This document shows positions 41,733-51,094 of a stretch of DNA of 64,000 bases, one piece after another. The translations under genes and the position numbers were made by a program. A model generated the notes under the pieces. That model searched no databases. It was not told where the DNA came from and saw only the letters and a list, made by a program, of their open reading frames with translations. The stretch spans positions 434,001-498,000 of the forward strand of contig NZ_CP013444.1 in assembly GCF_001718835.1 (NCBI RefSeq). The letters are read 5' to 3'. Source of the DNA: Burkholderia cepacia. GTDB lineage: Bacteria; Pseudomonadota; Gammaproteobacteria; Burkholderiales; Burkholderiaceae. The stretch's first letter is position 1. Each line of letters begins with the position of its first letter.

Positions 41733-41921
41733 TCAGGTCAGCATCGGCACCGCTTCGACCAGAAGAATGCCGATCAGCGCGCCGATCGCGGCGCCGATCA
41801 GCCGCGGATGCCAGCGCCCCAGATGCAGCCTGATCAGCAGCGCGCCGATCAGGATGACGCCGAGCAACGTGAATACGACGACAAGAAAGCCGACTTCATA
41901 GTCGCTGTTGATGATCGCCAT
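41733..41921 (-). CDS. 62-residue two-helix membrane protein
   Basis: MAIINSDYEVGFLVVVFTLL starts the first helix, and a second (IGAAIGALIGILLVEAVPML) follows the basic turn RLHLGRWHPR. The ribosome site GGAGG lies five bases before the ATG at 41921, which strongly supports this start. The function is unknown. It lies beside another small membrane protein gene on the same strand, 115 bases apart. Confidence 0.65.
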   Translation of the reverse strand: MAIINSDYEVGFLVVVFTLLGVILIGALLIRLHLGRWHPRLIGAAIGALIGILLVEAVPMLT

Positions 41922-42212
41922 GACCGCCTCCTCGCCCGCTCCTCGCCGTCGCTTTCGGTGCATCGCGGCAGGCTTTGCGCTTAACGGGTCATGTTTGCAG
42001 TATATGTCGCGAAATGACGCAGATGACCGCCGGGGACAGCGGCCGAGGCGGCGCCGCGCGAATTCCGGTTCGACCCCGGGATGCCTGCCGTCGGAGCCGG
42101 CGGCAGCCCGATGCCGCATCGCTGCGGCGGCGGGCCGATTGGCGTAGTCTGTCGGCGAAGGCGGCCGTTCGGCCGCGGTCTCACCGGCCACCGTGCCGCG
42201 AGGTTCGATCCG
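41922..42212. other. Intergenic region between the small membrane protein and the DUF3857 gene
   Basis: No gene is supported here. The divergent arrangement means both promoters should lie in these 291 bases. I see no clear operator. Confidence 0.35.
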
Positions 42213-44126
42213 ATGCGCATTCCGGTCCGCCTGCTCGGCGTTGCCTGTTTCTGTCTGACGACGTGCGGCGCGCATGCGTCGCCGTCCGCGCCTGACGCGG
42301 CCGCGCCCCGGCCGCCGGCAGCCGGCATCGACGACACCCCGCCGACGACGCTCGAGCGCGACGTCCACGAATTCGTGATCCGGCACGACGGTTCGCTCGA
42401 CGAGCACGACGATTCGACGCTGCGCGCGAACAACGCGAACGGCATCGATGCCGTCGCGCAGCGCTACGTGTGGTTCGACAAGAATCTCGAGAAGGTGGAC
42501 CTGCTCGCGGCCGAGACGATCGACCGCGACGGTGTCGTGCATCCGGTCGGCGCGGACGGCATCCGCGACGTGCAGGAACCGCGCTCGGCCGGCGCGCCGA
42601 CGTTCCAGGACGGGCTGTTGCGCACCGTCGTGTTTCCCGGCGTCGAAGCCGGGTCGAGCACGCGCGTGGCGTTCCGCAAGGTGCGGACCCGGCCGCTCAA
42701 TCCCGGATATTTCGGTTACTTCGTCGAGCCGTCGCGCGAGCCGGTCGACAGCCAGCGGCTGATCTTCGACGTGCCGGCCGACATGCCGCTGTACGCGGAT
42801 GCGCGCGGCTACGTCGCGCGGCCGCCGGTCACCGCGAACGGCCGCACGCGCTACGAATTCGACTACCGGCACGGCCCGTACGAGCGCATCGAGAGCGGTG
42901 CGGTCGGCTACGCGACCTACGGCGACCGGCTCGTCGTGTCGACGCTGCCCGACTATGCGGCGTTCGCTGCGCGCTACCGCAACGCGGCCGTCGATCCGGG
43001 CACGGACGATCCCGCGGTCGCGCAGCTTGCGCGCACGCTCACCGCGAACGCGCCCGACCCGCACGACAAGGCGCGCATCCTGTACGACTGGATGCAGGCG
43101 AACGTGCGCTACGTCGGGCTGTTTCTCGGCGAAACGGCTGCCGCGCCGCATCGCGTCACCGACATCCTGCGCAACCGCTACGGCGACTGCAAGGATCATG
43201 TCGCGCTGTTCGGCGCGCTGCTCGCGGCGGTCGGCATCCGCAGCGAACCGGTGCTGATCAATCTCGGGTCCGTCTACACGCTGCCGTCGGTGCCCGGTTA
43301 CGGCGGCGGGGCGATCAATCATGCGATCACGTGGCTGCCCGATCTCGGGCTGTACGCCGACACGACCACCGGCGGCATCGCGTTCGGCTATCTGCCGCCC
43401 ATCGTGATGGATCGCCCCGCGCTGCTCGTCGATACGGGCGTGCTGTCGCGCACGCCGGCCACGCAGCCGCGCACCCGCACCGCGCGCCTCGCGATCGACG
43501 CCGCGCGGCTCGACGCGCAGCGCTACCAGTCGTACGTCGAGGACGACGGCTGGACGGCCGAACTCGAGCGCAACCTGTTTCGCCGCGCGACGCGCGAGCG
43601 CGTGCGGCAGCTCGCCGTCGAGCGTCTGCGGCAAAGCGGGCTGCGCGGCACGGCCGACCTCGTCACGACCGACCTGGCGGCGACCGCCGGGCCGTTCGGC
43701 GTGACGATGACGGGCACGCTCGACCACGCCGTCTGGCCCGACGGCACGACCGCGTTGCCCGCGCTGTCGAGCCTGACGGGCGGCATCGCGACGCAGGTCG
43801 AGAGCTGGCTGGCCGAACCCGTGCGCACGCAGCCGTGGGGCTGCATCGGCGGCACGTTCGACGAGACCGGCCAGATCGCGCTGCCGGCCGACGTCACGGT
43901 GACCGACCTGCCGGCCGACACGGCCGTGCACGACCGCTTCGTCGACTTCACGTCGCATTACGTATTCGACGCCAGCGCGCGCGTCGTGCAGATCACGCGG
44001 CGGCTGCGCGCGGATTTCGGCCGCCAGGTGTGTACGCCGGACGAATTCACGGCGTTGCGCGCGTCGCTCGAACGCATCGAGCGCGACACGCAGGCGCAGA
44101 TCGTCGTGCGGGCGAAGGCGCGCTGA
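42213..44126 (+). CDS. DUF3857 transglutaminase-like exported protein
   Basis: A 637-residue protein. A signal peptide (MRIPVRLLGVACFCLTTCGA) ends near HASPS. The DUF3857 domain occupies about residues 50-230 (FDKNLEKVDLLAAETIDRDG). A transglutaminase-like core follows with Cys in NRYGDCKDHVALFGALL, His in NHAITWLPDLG and Asp in YADTTTG, a complete triad. Such proteins are periplasmic and thought to process peptides or proteins. The ATG at 42213 is chosen because of the signal peptide. Confidence 0.82.
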   Translation: MRIPVRLLGVACFCLTTCGAHASPSAPDAAAPRPPAAGIDDTPPTTLERDVHEFVIRHDGSLDEHDDSTLRANNANGIDAVAQRYVWFDKNLEKVDLLAAETIDRDGVVHPVGADGIRDVQEPRSAGAPTFQDGLLRTVVFPGVEAGSSTRVAFRKVRTRPLNPGYFGYFVEPSREPVDSQRLIFDVPADMPLYADARGYVARPPVTANGRTRYEFDYRHGPYERIESGAVGYATYGDRLVVSTLPDYAAFAARYRNAAVDPGTDDPAVAQLARTLTANAPDPHDKARILYDWMQANVRYVGLFLGETAAAPHRVTDILRNRYGDCKDHVALFGALLAAVGIRSEPVLINLGSVYTLPSVPGYGGGAINHAITWLPDLGLYADTTTGGIAFGYLPPIVMDRPALLVDTGVLSRTPATQPRTRTARLAIDAARLDAQRYQSYVEDDGWTAELERNLFRRATRERVRQLAVERLRQSGLRGTADLVTTDLAATAGPFGVTMTGTLDHAVWPDGTTALPALSSLTGGIATQVESWLAEPVRTQPWGCIGGTFDETGQIALPADVTVTDLPADTAVHDRFVDFTSHYVFDASARVVQITRRLRADFGRQVCTPDEFTALRASLERIERDTQAQIVVRAKAR

Positions 44127-44220
44127 GCGTCTGCGCGGCAACGGGCCGGCGCGGCTTGGCGCGTGTGCCGGCATCATGGACGCGCGCCGTCCGCAGGGGC
44201 TGGCGCGCAGGAGGCGAATC

Positions 44221-44388
44221 ATGACCGAACGAGACTACGAGATCGCCGATCTCTCGAAGGAATTGCTGGGCCGGATCGTGCAAGGCACGCTGGCGAACGG
44301 TGCGACGGTCGATGCGCAGCGCAGCGCGGCGCTCGCCGTGCAGTGCGCGACGGCGCTGGTCGACAGGCTGGCCGAACAGACCGGTTGA
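44221..44388 (+). CDS. 55-residue conserved-looking cytoplasmic protein
   Basis: A small acidic helical protein, MTERDYEIADLSKELLGRIV to VDRLAEQTG. A strong ribosome site AGGAGG lies six bases before the ATG at 44221. It contains no membrane segment. No family or function is recognised. Confidence 0.55.
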   Translation: MTERDYEIADLSKELLGRIVQGTLANGATVDAQRSAALAVQCATALVDRLAEQTG

Positions 44389-44406
44389 GCGTGCGTCGCC
44401 GATCGC

Positions 44407-45723
44407 TCACGGATTCACGGCGAGCGGCGCGGGCGTGTCGGCCCGCTGCCGGCGGCGGTAGCGTCCGAGGCCGACTATGCCGACCAGCGACACGAACGAC
44501 AGCAGCGTGAAGAACGCCGCGAGCGGCAGCCATTCGCCGCGGTATTGCTGGGCGAGCATGGTGCCGATCATCGGCGTCGTGCCGCCCGCGATCATCGCGC
44601 AGAGCTGGTACGCGATCGAGATGCCCGAGTAGCGGACGCGCGTCGGGAACGCCGGCGTCATGAAGCCGGCGATGACCGCGTAGATCGCCGACAGCGTGAC
44701 GACCGCAAATGAAATGCCGGTGACGATCGCGACCGGGTGCTGCGTCTGCACGAGCAGGAACATCGGGTAGGGCGTCAGCATCGACAGGATCGCAGCGCAG
44801 GTGAGGAAGCGGGTTTCGCCGAAACGCTGAGCGAGCAGCGCGGAGACGGGCTGCGACAGCAGCTGGATCACGGTGACGACGAACAGGCAGTCTAGGATGA
44901 ACGACTTCGACATGCCGAGATAGGTCGTCACGTACGAGATCATGAAGGTGTTGGTGAAGAAGAAGCCGGCGGAGCCGATCGTGGTCGCGGCCGCGGCCAG
45001 TACGATCGGCCACCACGCGGTGCGCAGCACCTCGGCGACCGGATACTTCGCGACCGCATGCGTGTCGCGCACGCGCGCGAATTCCGGCGACTCGTTCACG
45101 CCGAGCCGGATTGCCATCCCGACCAGCAGCAGCACGAAGCTCGCGAGGAACGGCAGCCGCCAGCCCCATGCGACGAAGCTGTCGTGATCGAGCGACGTGA
45201 CGCACCGGAATGCGAGCAGCGACAGGATCAGCCCGGCCGGACTGCCGAGCTGCGCGAACGACGCGAAGAACGTGCGGCGCCCCTGCGGCGCATGCTCGCC
45301 CGCCATCAGCACCGCGCCGCCCCATTCGCCGCCGACCGCGATGCCCTGCAGGATTCGCAGCAGCACGAGCAGGACCGGCGCCCAGACGCCGATCGTCGCG
45401 TAGCCGGGCAGCAGGCCGATGCCGGTCGTCGCGATCCCCATCAGGAACATCGTCAGCACGAGCATCTTCTTGCGGCCGACACGGTCGCCGAGGTGGCCGA
45501 ACACCGCGCCGCTCAGCGGCCGCGCGATGAAGCCGACGAAGAACGTGCCGAACGACGCCATCGTGCTCAGGAAATGGTTGCCGGTCGGGAAGAACACGTC
45601 GCCGAGCACGAGCGCGGCGGCGGTCGCATACGTGTAGTAGTCGTAGAACTCGACGGCCGTACCGATGAACGCCGCGGTCGCGGCGCGCACGGGCTGGGCG
45701 TTGGGCAGAGCAGGGTGAGACAT
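44407..45723 (-). CDS. MFS transporter of the metabolite:H+ symporter type
   Basis: A 438-residue carrier. EFYDYYTYATAAALVLGD in TM1 and GHLGDRVGRKKMLVLTMFLM in loop 2-3 are signatures of the metabolite:H+ symporter (MHS) group, which takes up organic acids and betaines. ATG 45723 is preferred over the earlier ATG at 45777 because the latter adds an unlikely tail. It is the last gene of the M20 amidohydrolase operon. Confidence 0.85.
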   Translation of the reverse strand: MSHPALPNAQPVRAATAAFIGTAVEFYDYYTYATAAALVLGDVFFPTGNHFLSTMASFGTFFVGFIARPLSGAVFGHLGDRVGRKKMLVLTMFLMGIATTGIGLLPGYATIGVWAPVLLVLLRILQGIAVGGEWGGAVLMAGEHAPQGRRTFFASFAQLGSPAGLILSLLAFRCVTSLDHDSFVAWGWRLPFLASFVLLLVGMAIRLGVNESPEFARVRDTHAVAKYPVAEVLRTAWWPIVLAAAATTIGSAGFFFTNTFMISYVTTYLGMSKSFILDCLFVVTVIQLLSQPVSALLAQRFGETRFLTCAAILSMLTPYPMFLLVQTQHPVAIVTGISFAVVTLSAIYAVIAGFMTPAFPTRVRYSGISIAYQLCAMIAGGTTPMIGTMLAQQYRGEWLPLAAFFTLLSFVSLVGIVGLGRYRRRQRADTPAPLAVNP

Positions 45724-45835
45724 GGGCAGTCCTGTTGATCGTATTGGGGGGCGGCACACCGGCGCCGGATGCAGCATTCACGACGCCGCTGACGGGTTTA
45801 TCCGTCGCCGATATGCGTGCGTAAAATTCTGTTTT

Positions 45836-46774
45836 CTAATCCGAAACATCAATGGCGCTTATGCCGGCGTTCGCGCATGCGTTCGCGGCGGAGAGCCGGC
45901 ATTCGTCGTACCTTTCGAGCACGCGCCGCGCGTTGTTCGCGTCGGGCGCGTCGATCCTGCCGCGCACGTCGCGATCCCCGGATATCGTCTGCGCTCGATA
46001 GGCGTCGAGCAGCGTTTGCGCCGCGCTTGCGTCCGCCGCGGACGGCGTCAGCGCGCGGTTGATCGCGTCGACGTGTTCCGCGAACACCGCGCACTTCGAG
46101 CGGAAGCCGAGCTGCGTCGACATGTCGAGGTCGCGCGCAAGGACGTCGGCGGCGCGGTAGGTGCATGGCAGATCGATCGCTCCGCAGCCGGCCGAGACGC
46201 ATTCGACCAGGAAGCGGCTGCGCGCGTACAGCAGCTCCTGCCCGCCGGGCGTGCGGCGCGCGCCGAGGCTCGCCGCAAGGTCTTCGACCGCGAGCATCGC
46301 GTGGCGAATGCGCGGACTCGCGCCGAGCATCGCGTTCAGCCGGACGAGCCCACGCGCCGATTCGATCGTTGGGACGATCTCCGTCGAGCCGTCCGGGATG
46401 CCGTGGCGTGCTTCGAGCGCGGCCAGCGCGTTTGCCAGCAGCACGAGCTGTTCCGGCGCTTCGGCATGCGGCAGGAACACTGCGTGCGGTCGTCCCGCCA
46501 TCACGTGTTCGAGGTCCGCGTAGCCGCCGCGCTCGAGTGGATTGATCCGCACCGCGCCGAGCGCGCCGCAGGCGGCCGCGTCGGCGAGCAGCGTGACGAT
46601 CAGGCGTCGGCCCGCCGGCCGGTCGGCGGGCGCGGTCATTTCCTCCAGGTCGGCGACGATCGCATCGGCCTGCGTGCGCAACGCGGCGGCATGGGCGCCG
46701 GGATCGGCGCCGGGGGCGAACAGCCACGCTCGCCGAAGCGCGGCGAGCGGGCGGGCAGGATAGGGTGCCGGCAT
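45836..46774 (-). CDS. HpcH/HpaI-CitE-family CoA-ester lyase
   Basis: A 312-residue TIM-barrel lyase. WLFAPGADPGAHAAAL at the start, AIVADLEEMTAPADRPAGR, VPTIESARGLVRLNAM (catalytic Arg/Glu region) and AVEDLAASLGARRTPGG (metal Asp) follow the CitE/malyl-CoA lyase pattern. It probably cleaves a beta-hydroxyacyl-CoA such as malyl- or citramalyl-CoA, but the substrate is unknown. Spacing of 95 bases after the amidohydrolase and 112 before the carrier suggests one operon. Confidence 0.78.
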   Translation of the reverse strand: MPAPYPARPLAALRRAWLFAPGADPGAHAAALRTQADAIVADLEEMTAPADRPAGRRLIVTLLADAAACGALGAVRINPLERGGYADLEHVMAGRPHAVFLPHAEAPEQLVLLANALAALEARHGIPDGSTEIVPTIESARGLVRLNAMLGASPRIRHAMLAVEDLAASLGARRTPGGQELLYARSRFLVECVSAGCGAIDLPCTYRAADVLARDLDMSTQLGFRSKCAVFAEHVDAINRALTPSAADASAAQTLLDAYRAQTISGDRDVRGRIDAPDANNARRVLERYDECRLSAANACANAGISAIDVSD

Positions 46775-46869
46775 GCTTTGGGGGGCTTGGGGAATGGAAC
46801 GGGTGACGCCGCGAACGGTGCGGTTCGCGGCGCGATGGCGCGATACGGCAACGTCGATGTGGCGCTGAA

Positions 46870-48099
46870 TTACGCGCTGCCTGCGCGAGCGAGCATCGCG
46901 TGCAGCAGCACGTCCGTGCCGCGCGTCACGTCGGCCGGCAGCGCGTCCTCGGCTTCGTTGTGCGACAGGCCGTCAACGCACGGGATGAACACCATCGCGG
47001 TCGGGCAGTGCCTCGCGAGATGGATCGCGTCGTGGCCCGCGCCGCTGATGATGTGCTGGTTCGGGTAACCGAGCGCCTTGACCGCACGCTGCACCGCGTC
47101 GATGCAGGCCGGATCGAAGGGCGTCGCGGGGCTGACCCAGTGCCGGCCGATCTCGACGGTGACGCCGCGGCGCGCGGCCACCGCGCCGAAGCGCGCCCGC
47201 ACGGCGGCTTCCATGTCGGCGATCATGGCGTCGTCCGGATGGCGTAGATCGACCGTGAACGTGACGTCGCCGGCGATGGTGTTGCGCGACGCATTGGCGA
47301 TCCGCCATTCGCCGATCGTCGTCAAGCCCTGCGGGAAGAAATCGGCCGCGATCGCTTCGAGTTCGGCGGCCATGTCGGCCGCCGCGAACAGCGCGTCCTT
47401 CCGGTATTGCATCGGTGTGGTGCCGGCATGCGCGGCTTGTCCCGTCACGCGCACGTCGAGCCAGCGGATCGCCTGCCCGCCCGTGACGACGCCGATCGGC
47501 ACGCCGCTTTCCTCGAGCACGGGGCCCTGCTCGATGTGCGCTTCGAAATAGGCGTCGAACACGGCGCCGGGCACCGCGCGCTCGCCCGCGTAGCCGGTCT
47601 CGCGCAGCGCGTCGGCGATGCTCGCGCCCGCCGCATCGCGTGCCGCCAGCGCCGCGTCGAGCGGCAACGCGCCCGTGAACACGGCCGAGCCGAGCATCGC
47701 CGGCGCGAAGCGCGCGCCCTCCTCGTTGGTCCAGACGACGATCTCGATCGGCCGTTCGGTGTCGATGCCTGCATCGTTCAGCGTGCGCACGAGCTCGAGC
47801 GCGGCGAGCACGCCATAGACGCCGTCGAACCGGCCGCCTTCGGGCTGCGTGTCGAGATGACTGCCGCTCGCGACCGGCGCTGCGTCGGGCCGCGTGCCCG
47901 CGCGCCGCGCGAACAGGTTGCCGACGCGGTCGACCGACAGCGCGAGCCCCGCGTCGCGGCACCACGTCTCGAACAGCGCGCGGCCGGCCGCGTCCGCTTC
48001 TGTCAGCGCGAGACGGCGCACGCCGCCTTTCGCGGTCGCGCCGACCTTCGCCATTTCCATCAGGCTCTGCCAGAGCCGGTTCGCATTGATCTTCAGCAT
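46870..48099 (-). CDS. M20-family Zn hydrolase (N-carbamoyl-amino acid / allantoate amidohydrolase type)
   Basis: A 409-residue member of the HyuC/AllC amidase group. Metal ligands lie in ASGSHLDTQPEGGRFDG and in TNEEGARFAPAMLGS, followed by EAHIEQGPVLEESG, SGAGHDAIHLA and DGLSHNEAED. These are the usual signatures. It would cleave a carbamoyl or ureido amino acid and release ammonia, but substrate choice cannot be read. It heads a three-gene operon with a CoA-lyase and a carrier. The shared 27-nt element lies about 55 bases upstream. Confidence 0.88.
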   Translation of the reverse strand: MLKINANRLWQSLMEMAKVGATAKGGVRRLALTEADAAGRALFETWCRDAGLALSVDRVGNLFARRAGTRPDAAPVASGSHLDTQPEGGRFDGVYGVLAALELVRTLNDAGIDTERPIEIVVWTNEEGARFAPAMLGSAVFTGALPLDAALAARDAAGASIADALRETGYAGERAVPGAVFDAYFEAHIEQGPVLEESGVPIGVVTGGQAIRWLDVRVTGQAAHAGTTPMQYRKDALFAAADMAAELEAIAADFFPQGLTTIGEWRIANASRNTIAGDVTFTVDLRHPDDAMIADMEAAVRARFGAVAARRGVTVEIGRHWVSPATPFDPACIDAVQRAVKALGYPNQHIISGAGHDAIHLARHCPTAMVFIPCVDGLSHNEAEDALPADVTRGTDVLLHAMLARAGSA

Positions 48100-48153
48100 C
48101 GTCGTGTATTCCCGTGGGGGCGGCCGTCGAACGGCCGGAGTTCGTCAGATTGT

Positions 48154-48180
48154 CTTTATCGAAAATTCAAAATAATCAGT
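48154..48180 (-). promoter_or_regulatory. Shared 27-nt upstream element, copy 1
   Basis: The plus-strand bases CTTTATCG, then three As, TTC, and AAAATAATCAGT match 21 of 27 positions of an element at 53167-53193. Both lie 55-70 bases upstream of a minus-strand operon start, and the element is AT-rich in a GC-rich region. It is probably a promoter or operator used by the LysR regulator encoded at 48242 or by a common sigma factor. Confidence 0.45.
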
Positions 48181-48241
48181 CCAATTTTTAATCGTTATCC
48201 TGAGTATAATTTTTGCGAATATTGAATCCGCGAGGCCCGCC

Positions 48242-49204
48242 GTGAGCAAAGACCGTCCCGATACCTACCTGAACGACCGTCTCGACTGGAACCTGCTGCG
48301 CACCTTCCTCGCGATCGCGCGCGAGAAGAGCGTGAGCCGGGCGGCGGTGCGCCTGCACGTGACGCAGCCGGCCGTGAGCCAGGCGCTGCGCCGGCTGGAA
48401 GAGCAGTTGAACCTGCGGCTCGTCGACCGGCACGGGCCGCGCATCGCGGTCACGCAGGCCGGCGTCGAGGTGCAGAAGATCGCCGAGGACATCTACGGCA
48501 CGATCTCGCGGCTGTCGCTCGCGGACGTCGATCGCGACCGCGACATCTCCGGCACCGTGCGGATCGCGATGGTGAGCGGTGTCGACTTTCCCGCGTATGA
48601 CGATTTCCTCGCCGAATTTCATCGGACCTACCCGCGCATCGAGTTCGAAAGCCAGGTGATGCGCAGCGCCGACGTCGTGAACAGCCTTCAGCAGAAGGCG
48701 TCGACGATCGGGCTGACGCCGCGCCGCGCATTGCCCAAGCGTATCGACGGCCGCATTTTTCAGCGCGAGCGCTACGCGATCTACTGCGGCCGCCATCACC
48801 GGCTGTTCGATCGCGACGGCGTCGTTCCCGACGACCTCGCCGTGCAGCCGTTCGTATCGTTCTCGGGCGACAAGGTCGGCGACCACATGTCGCTGCTGAC
48901 GATCTTTCGCGACGAGATGGGCTTCACGGGGCCCGTGATTGCAACGTCGTCGAGCATGGCCGAGGTCAAGCGTTTCATCTTCGCGGGGCTCGGCATCGGC
49001 TGCATGCCGGAACACCTCGTGCGCGACGACGTCGCGCAAGGACGGTTCCGGCAACTGCCGCCCGACGGCGGCGTCGCCGACGTCGACATCCATTTCCTGT
49101 GGGCGCAGGACCGCAGGCTGAGCGCGGCCGAGACGGCGTTCGTCGACGCGCTGCATGCATTCCTCGACAGGCAGGACGCGCCCGGTGCGGCAGACGTGGC
49201 CTGA
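48242..49204 (+). CDS. LysR-family regulator
   Basis: A 320-residue regulator starting with GTG after GAGG. The helix-turn-helix covers LLRTFLAIAREKSVSRAAVR and HVTQPAVSQALRRLEEQ. The effector domain runs from about residue 100. It sits divergently against the amidohydrolase operon, and downstream lies the hydroxyacid dehydrogenase operon pointing at it. It may control both, in line with the shared 27-nt element. Confidence 0.9.
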   Translation: MSKDRPDTYLNDRLDWNLLRTFLAIAREKSVSRAAVRLHVTQPAVSQALRRLEEQLNLRLVDRHGPRIAVTQAGVEVQKIAEDIYGTISRLSLADVDRDRDISGTVRIAMVSGVDFPAYDDFLAEFHRTYPRIEFESQVMRSADVVNSLQQKASTIGLTPRRALPKRIDGRIFQRERYAIYCGRHHRLFDRDGVVPDDLAVQPFVSFSGDKVGDHMSLLTIFRDEMGFTGPVIATSSSMAEVKRFIFAGLGIGCMPEHLVRDDVAQGRFRQLPPDGGVADVDIHFLWAQDRRLSAAETAFVDALHAFLDRQDAPGAADVA

Positions 49205-49219
49205 CGCGCGCGCTGCGTG

Positions 49220-50146
49220 TCAGTAGCCGCGCGCGACGTCCACCAGGTTGCGCAGCGGCTCGCCGTTCAGCAGCCGCAGCACGTTCTGCGCGACCTGCTG
49301 CCCGATCGTGTCGTCGCTGGCGACCGACGCCATGTGCGGCGTGACGATCAGGTTCGGCGTGCGCCACAGCGGATCGCCGGGCGGCAGCGGCTCGACCGGG
49401 AACACATCGACGATCGCGCCGCCGAGCTGACCGTCGTACAACGCCGCCGCGAGATCGGGCGCGACGAGATGCTCGCCGCGGCCGACATGGATCAGCTTCG
49501 CGCGGGGCTTGAGCGCGGCGAACGTCGCCGCGCTCAGGATGCCGCGCGTCTCGCTCGTGAGCGGCAGCAGGCACACGAGGATGTCGGTGCCCGCGAGGAA
49601 CGCGCGCAAGCCGTCTTCGTGCTCGAACAGGTCGATGCCGGGCAGCGCCCGCGGTTGACGCGCCCATCCGCGCACCGCGAAGCCGAGCTGCCGCAGATCG
49701 ACGGCGACGCGCGAGCCGATCTCGCCGAGCCCCATGATGCCGACCGTGCATGCCGACGGATGCGCCTGCGTCGGGCGGAACCAGCGCGCGGCGCGCTGAT
49801 TGTCGAGCACGAAATCGAGCCGGCGATGGAAGTGCAGCACGCCCCACGTGACGAACTCGCTCATCCCGCGCGCATGCTGCGGATCGACGACGCGGCACAG
49901 CGGCAGCGCCGGCAGCGCGGGATCGGCGAGGATGTTGTCGACGCCGGCCGCGATGCTGTGGATGAGCCGCAGGTTCGGCATCGCGGCGAGCGCCCCCGGA
50001 GGCGGGTCCCAGCACGCGGCGATCTCCGCGTCGGCGGCGCCCGGCTCGCCGTGCACGGCTACGCGCAATCCGGGCGCGGCGCGCCGGATCGGCTCGGCGA
50101 GATGGGACATGTCGTAGCTTTTGCTGAGCAGTGCGATGGTTGTCAT
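49220..50146 (-). CDS. D-2-hydroxyacid dehydrogenase, GhrA-like
   Basis: A 308-residue NAD(P)-dependent dehydrogenase. IMGLGEIGSRVAVDLRQLG is the nucleotide loop. Catalytic Arg lies in LIHVGRGEHLV, Glu in VDVFPVEPLPPGDPLW and His in VTPHMASVAS. The short N terminus is typical of glyoxylate/hydroxypyruvate reductase A. It is the last gene of a four-gene operon with a class II aldolase and an RraA-like protein. Confidence 0.85.
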   Translation of the reverse strand: MTTIALLSKSYDMSHLAEPIRRAAPGLRVAVHGEPGAADAEIAACWDPPPGALAAMPNLRLIHSIAAGVDNILADPALPALPLCRVVDPQHARGMSEFVTWGVLHFHRRLDFVLDNQRAARWFRPTQAHPSACTVGIMGLGEIGSRVAVDLRQLGFAVRGWARQPRALPGIDLFEHEDGLRAFLAGTDILVCLLPLTSETRGILSAATFAALKPRAKLIHVGRGEHLVAPDLAAALYDGQLGGAIVDVFPVEPLPPGDPLWRTPNLIVTPHMASVASDDTIGQQVAQNVLRLLNGEPLRNLVDVARGY

Positions 50147-50198
50147 GGTCGAATCGAGGAAGGCGCAGGCGCGTGCCGCTGGCCGGTGGCGGACGGCA

Positions 50199-51005
50199 TC
50201 AGCAGCGGTAGTCGGAAGCCGGGTTGTCGATCAGGCGCAGCGCCGCGCGCCATGCGGTGTCGGTAATCTCGCCCGATTCGTCGCGCTGGAACTGCGCGGC
50301 GGTGCGTCGGCACACGTCGAGCGGCGGAACGACCAGCTTCGCGCCGCCCGCCATCGCCTGCACCTGCGCCTGGCACGCGCGTTCGAGGAAGTAGATTTCG
50401 TGGAACGCGCCGGCGGCCGTCGCGCCGCCCGCGAGCAGCCCGTGGTTGCGCAGGATCATCGCGTTGTGCGGGCCGAGGTCGCGCACGAGCCGCTCGCGTT
50501 CGCCGAGATCGAGCGCGATGCCTTCGTAGTCGTGGTACGCGAGCTTGTCGTAGAACTTCAGCGCGTGCTGGCTGATCGGCAGCAGCCCGTGTTCCTGCGC
50601 GGACACCGCGATGCCGGCGGCCGTGTGCGTATGCACGACGAAGTGCAGGTCGGCGCGCGCCGCGTGGATCGCCGAATGGATCGTGAACCCGGCCGCGTTC
50701 ACGCGAAAGCGCGCGGGGTCGTGCTGTGCGCGTTCGTCGATCACGTTGCCGTGCGCGTCGATCTTCACGAGGTCGGACGCACGCATTTCGTGGAACAGGA
50801 TGCCGTAGCGGTTGATCAGGAACGTCGGCGTGTCGCCCGGCAGGCGCGCGGAGATGTGCGTGTCGATCATGTCTGTCATCCGGAAATGCGCGACGAGGCG
50901 GTACAGCGCGGCGAGGTCGGTGCGGATCGCCCATTCGTCGGGCGGGCAGTCAAGCGGGCAGTCGGGCGCGCCGGCGAGCGGGCGCGCGGCTTCGAGGGAT
51001 CGCAT
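50199..51005 (-). CDS. Class II aldolase/adducin family protein
   Basis: A 268-residue protein. Zn ligands are in VVHTHTAAGIAVSAQ and NHGLLAGGATAAGAF, and ISARLPGDTPTFLINRYG near the N terminus is the phosphate/glycine region. The family includes L-fuculose- and ribulose-phosphate aldolases and also decarboxylases of oxo-acids. The operon with RraA-like and GhrA-like enzymes suggests degradation of a sugar acid or oxo-acid. ATG 51005 is chosen because GGAGAG precedes it. Confidence 0.85.
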   Translation of the reverse strand: MRSLEAARPLAGAPDCPLDCPPDEWAIRTDLAALYRLVAHFRMTDMIDTHISARLPGDTPTFLINRYGILFHEMRASDLVKIDAHGNVIDERAQHDPARFRVNAAGFTIHSAIHAARADLHFVVHTHTAAGIAVSAQEHGLLPISQHALKFYDKLAYHDYEGIALDLGERERLVRDLGPHNAMILRNHGLLAGGATAAGAFHEIYFLERACQAQVQAMAGGAKLVVPPLDVCRRTAAQFQRDESGEITDTAWRAALRLIDNPASDYRC

Positions 51006-51094
51006 CAGTGTCTCTCCATGGTCTTGCGAATGAGGCATCGTAGTGTTCGCCCGCGCATGGCGGGGCGTCAATTTCATTGTCCTAATGGTGTGCA

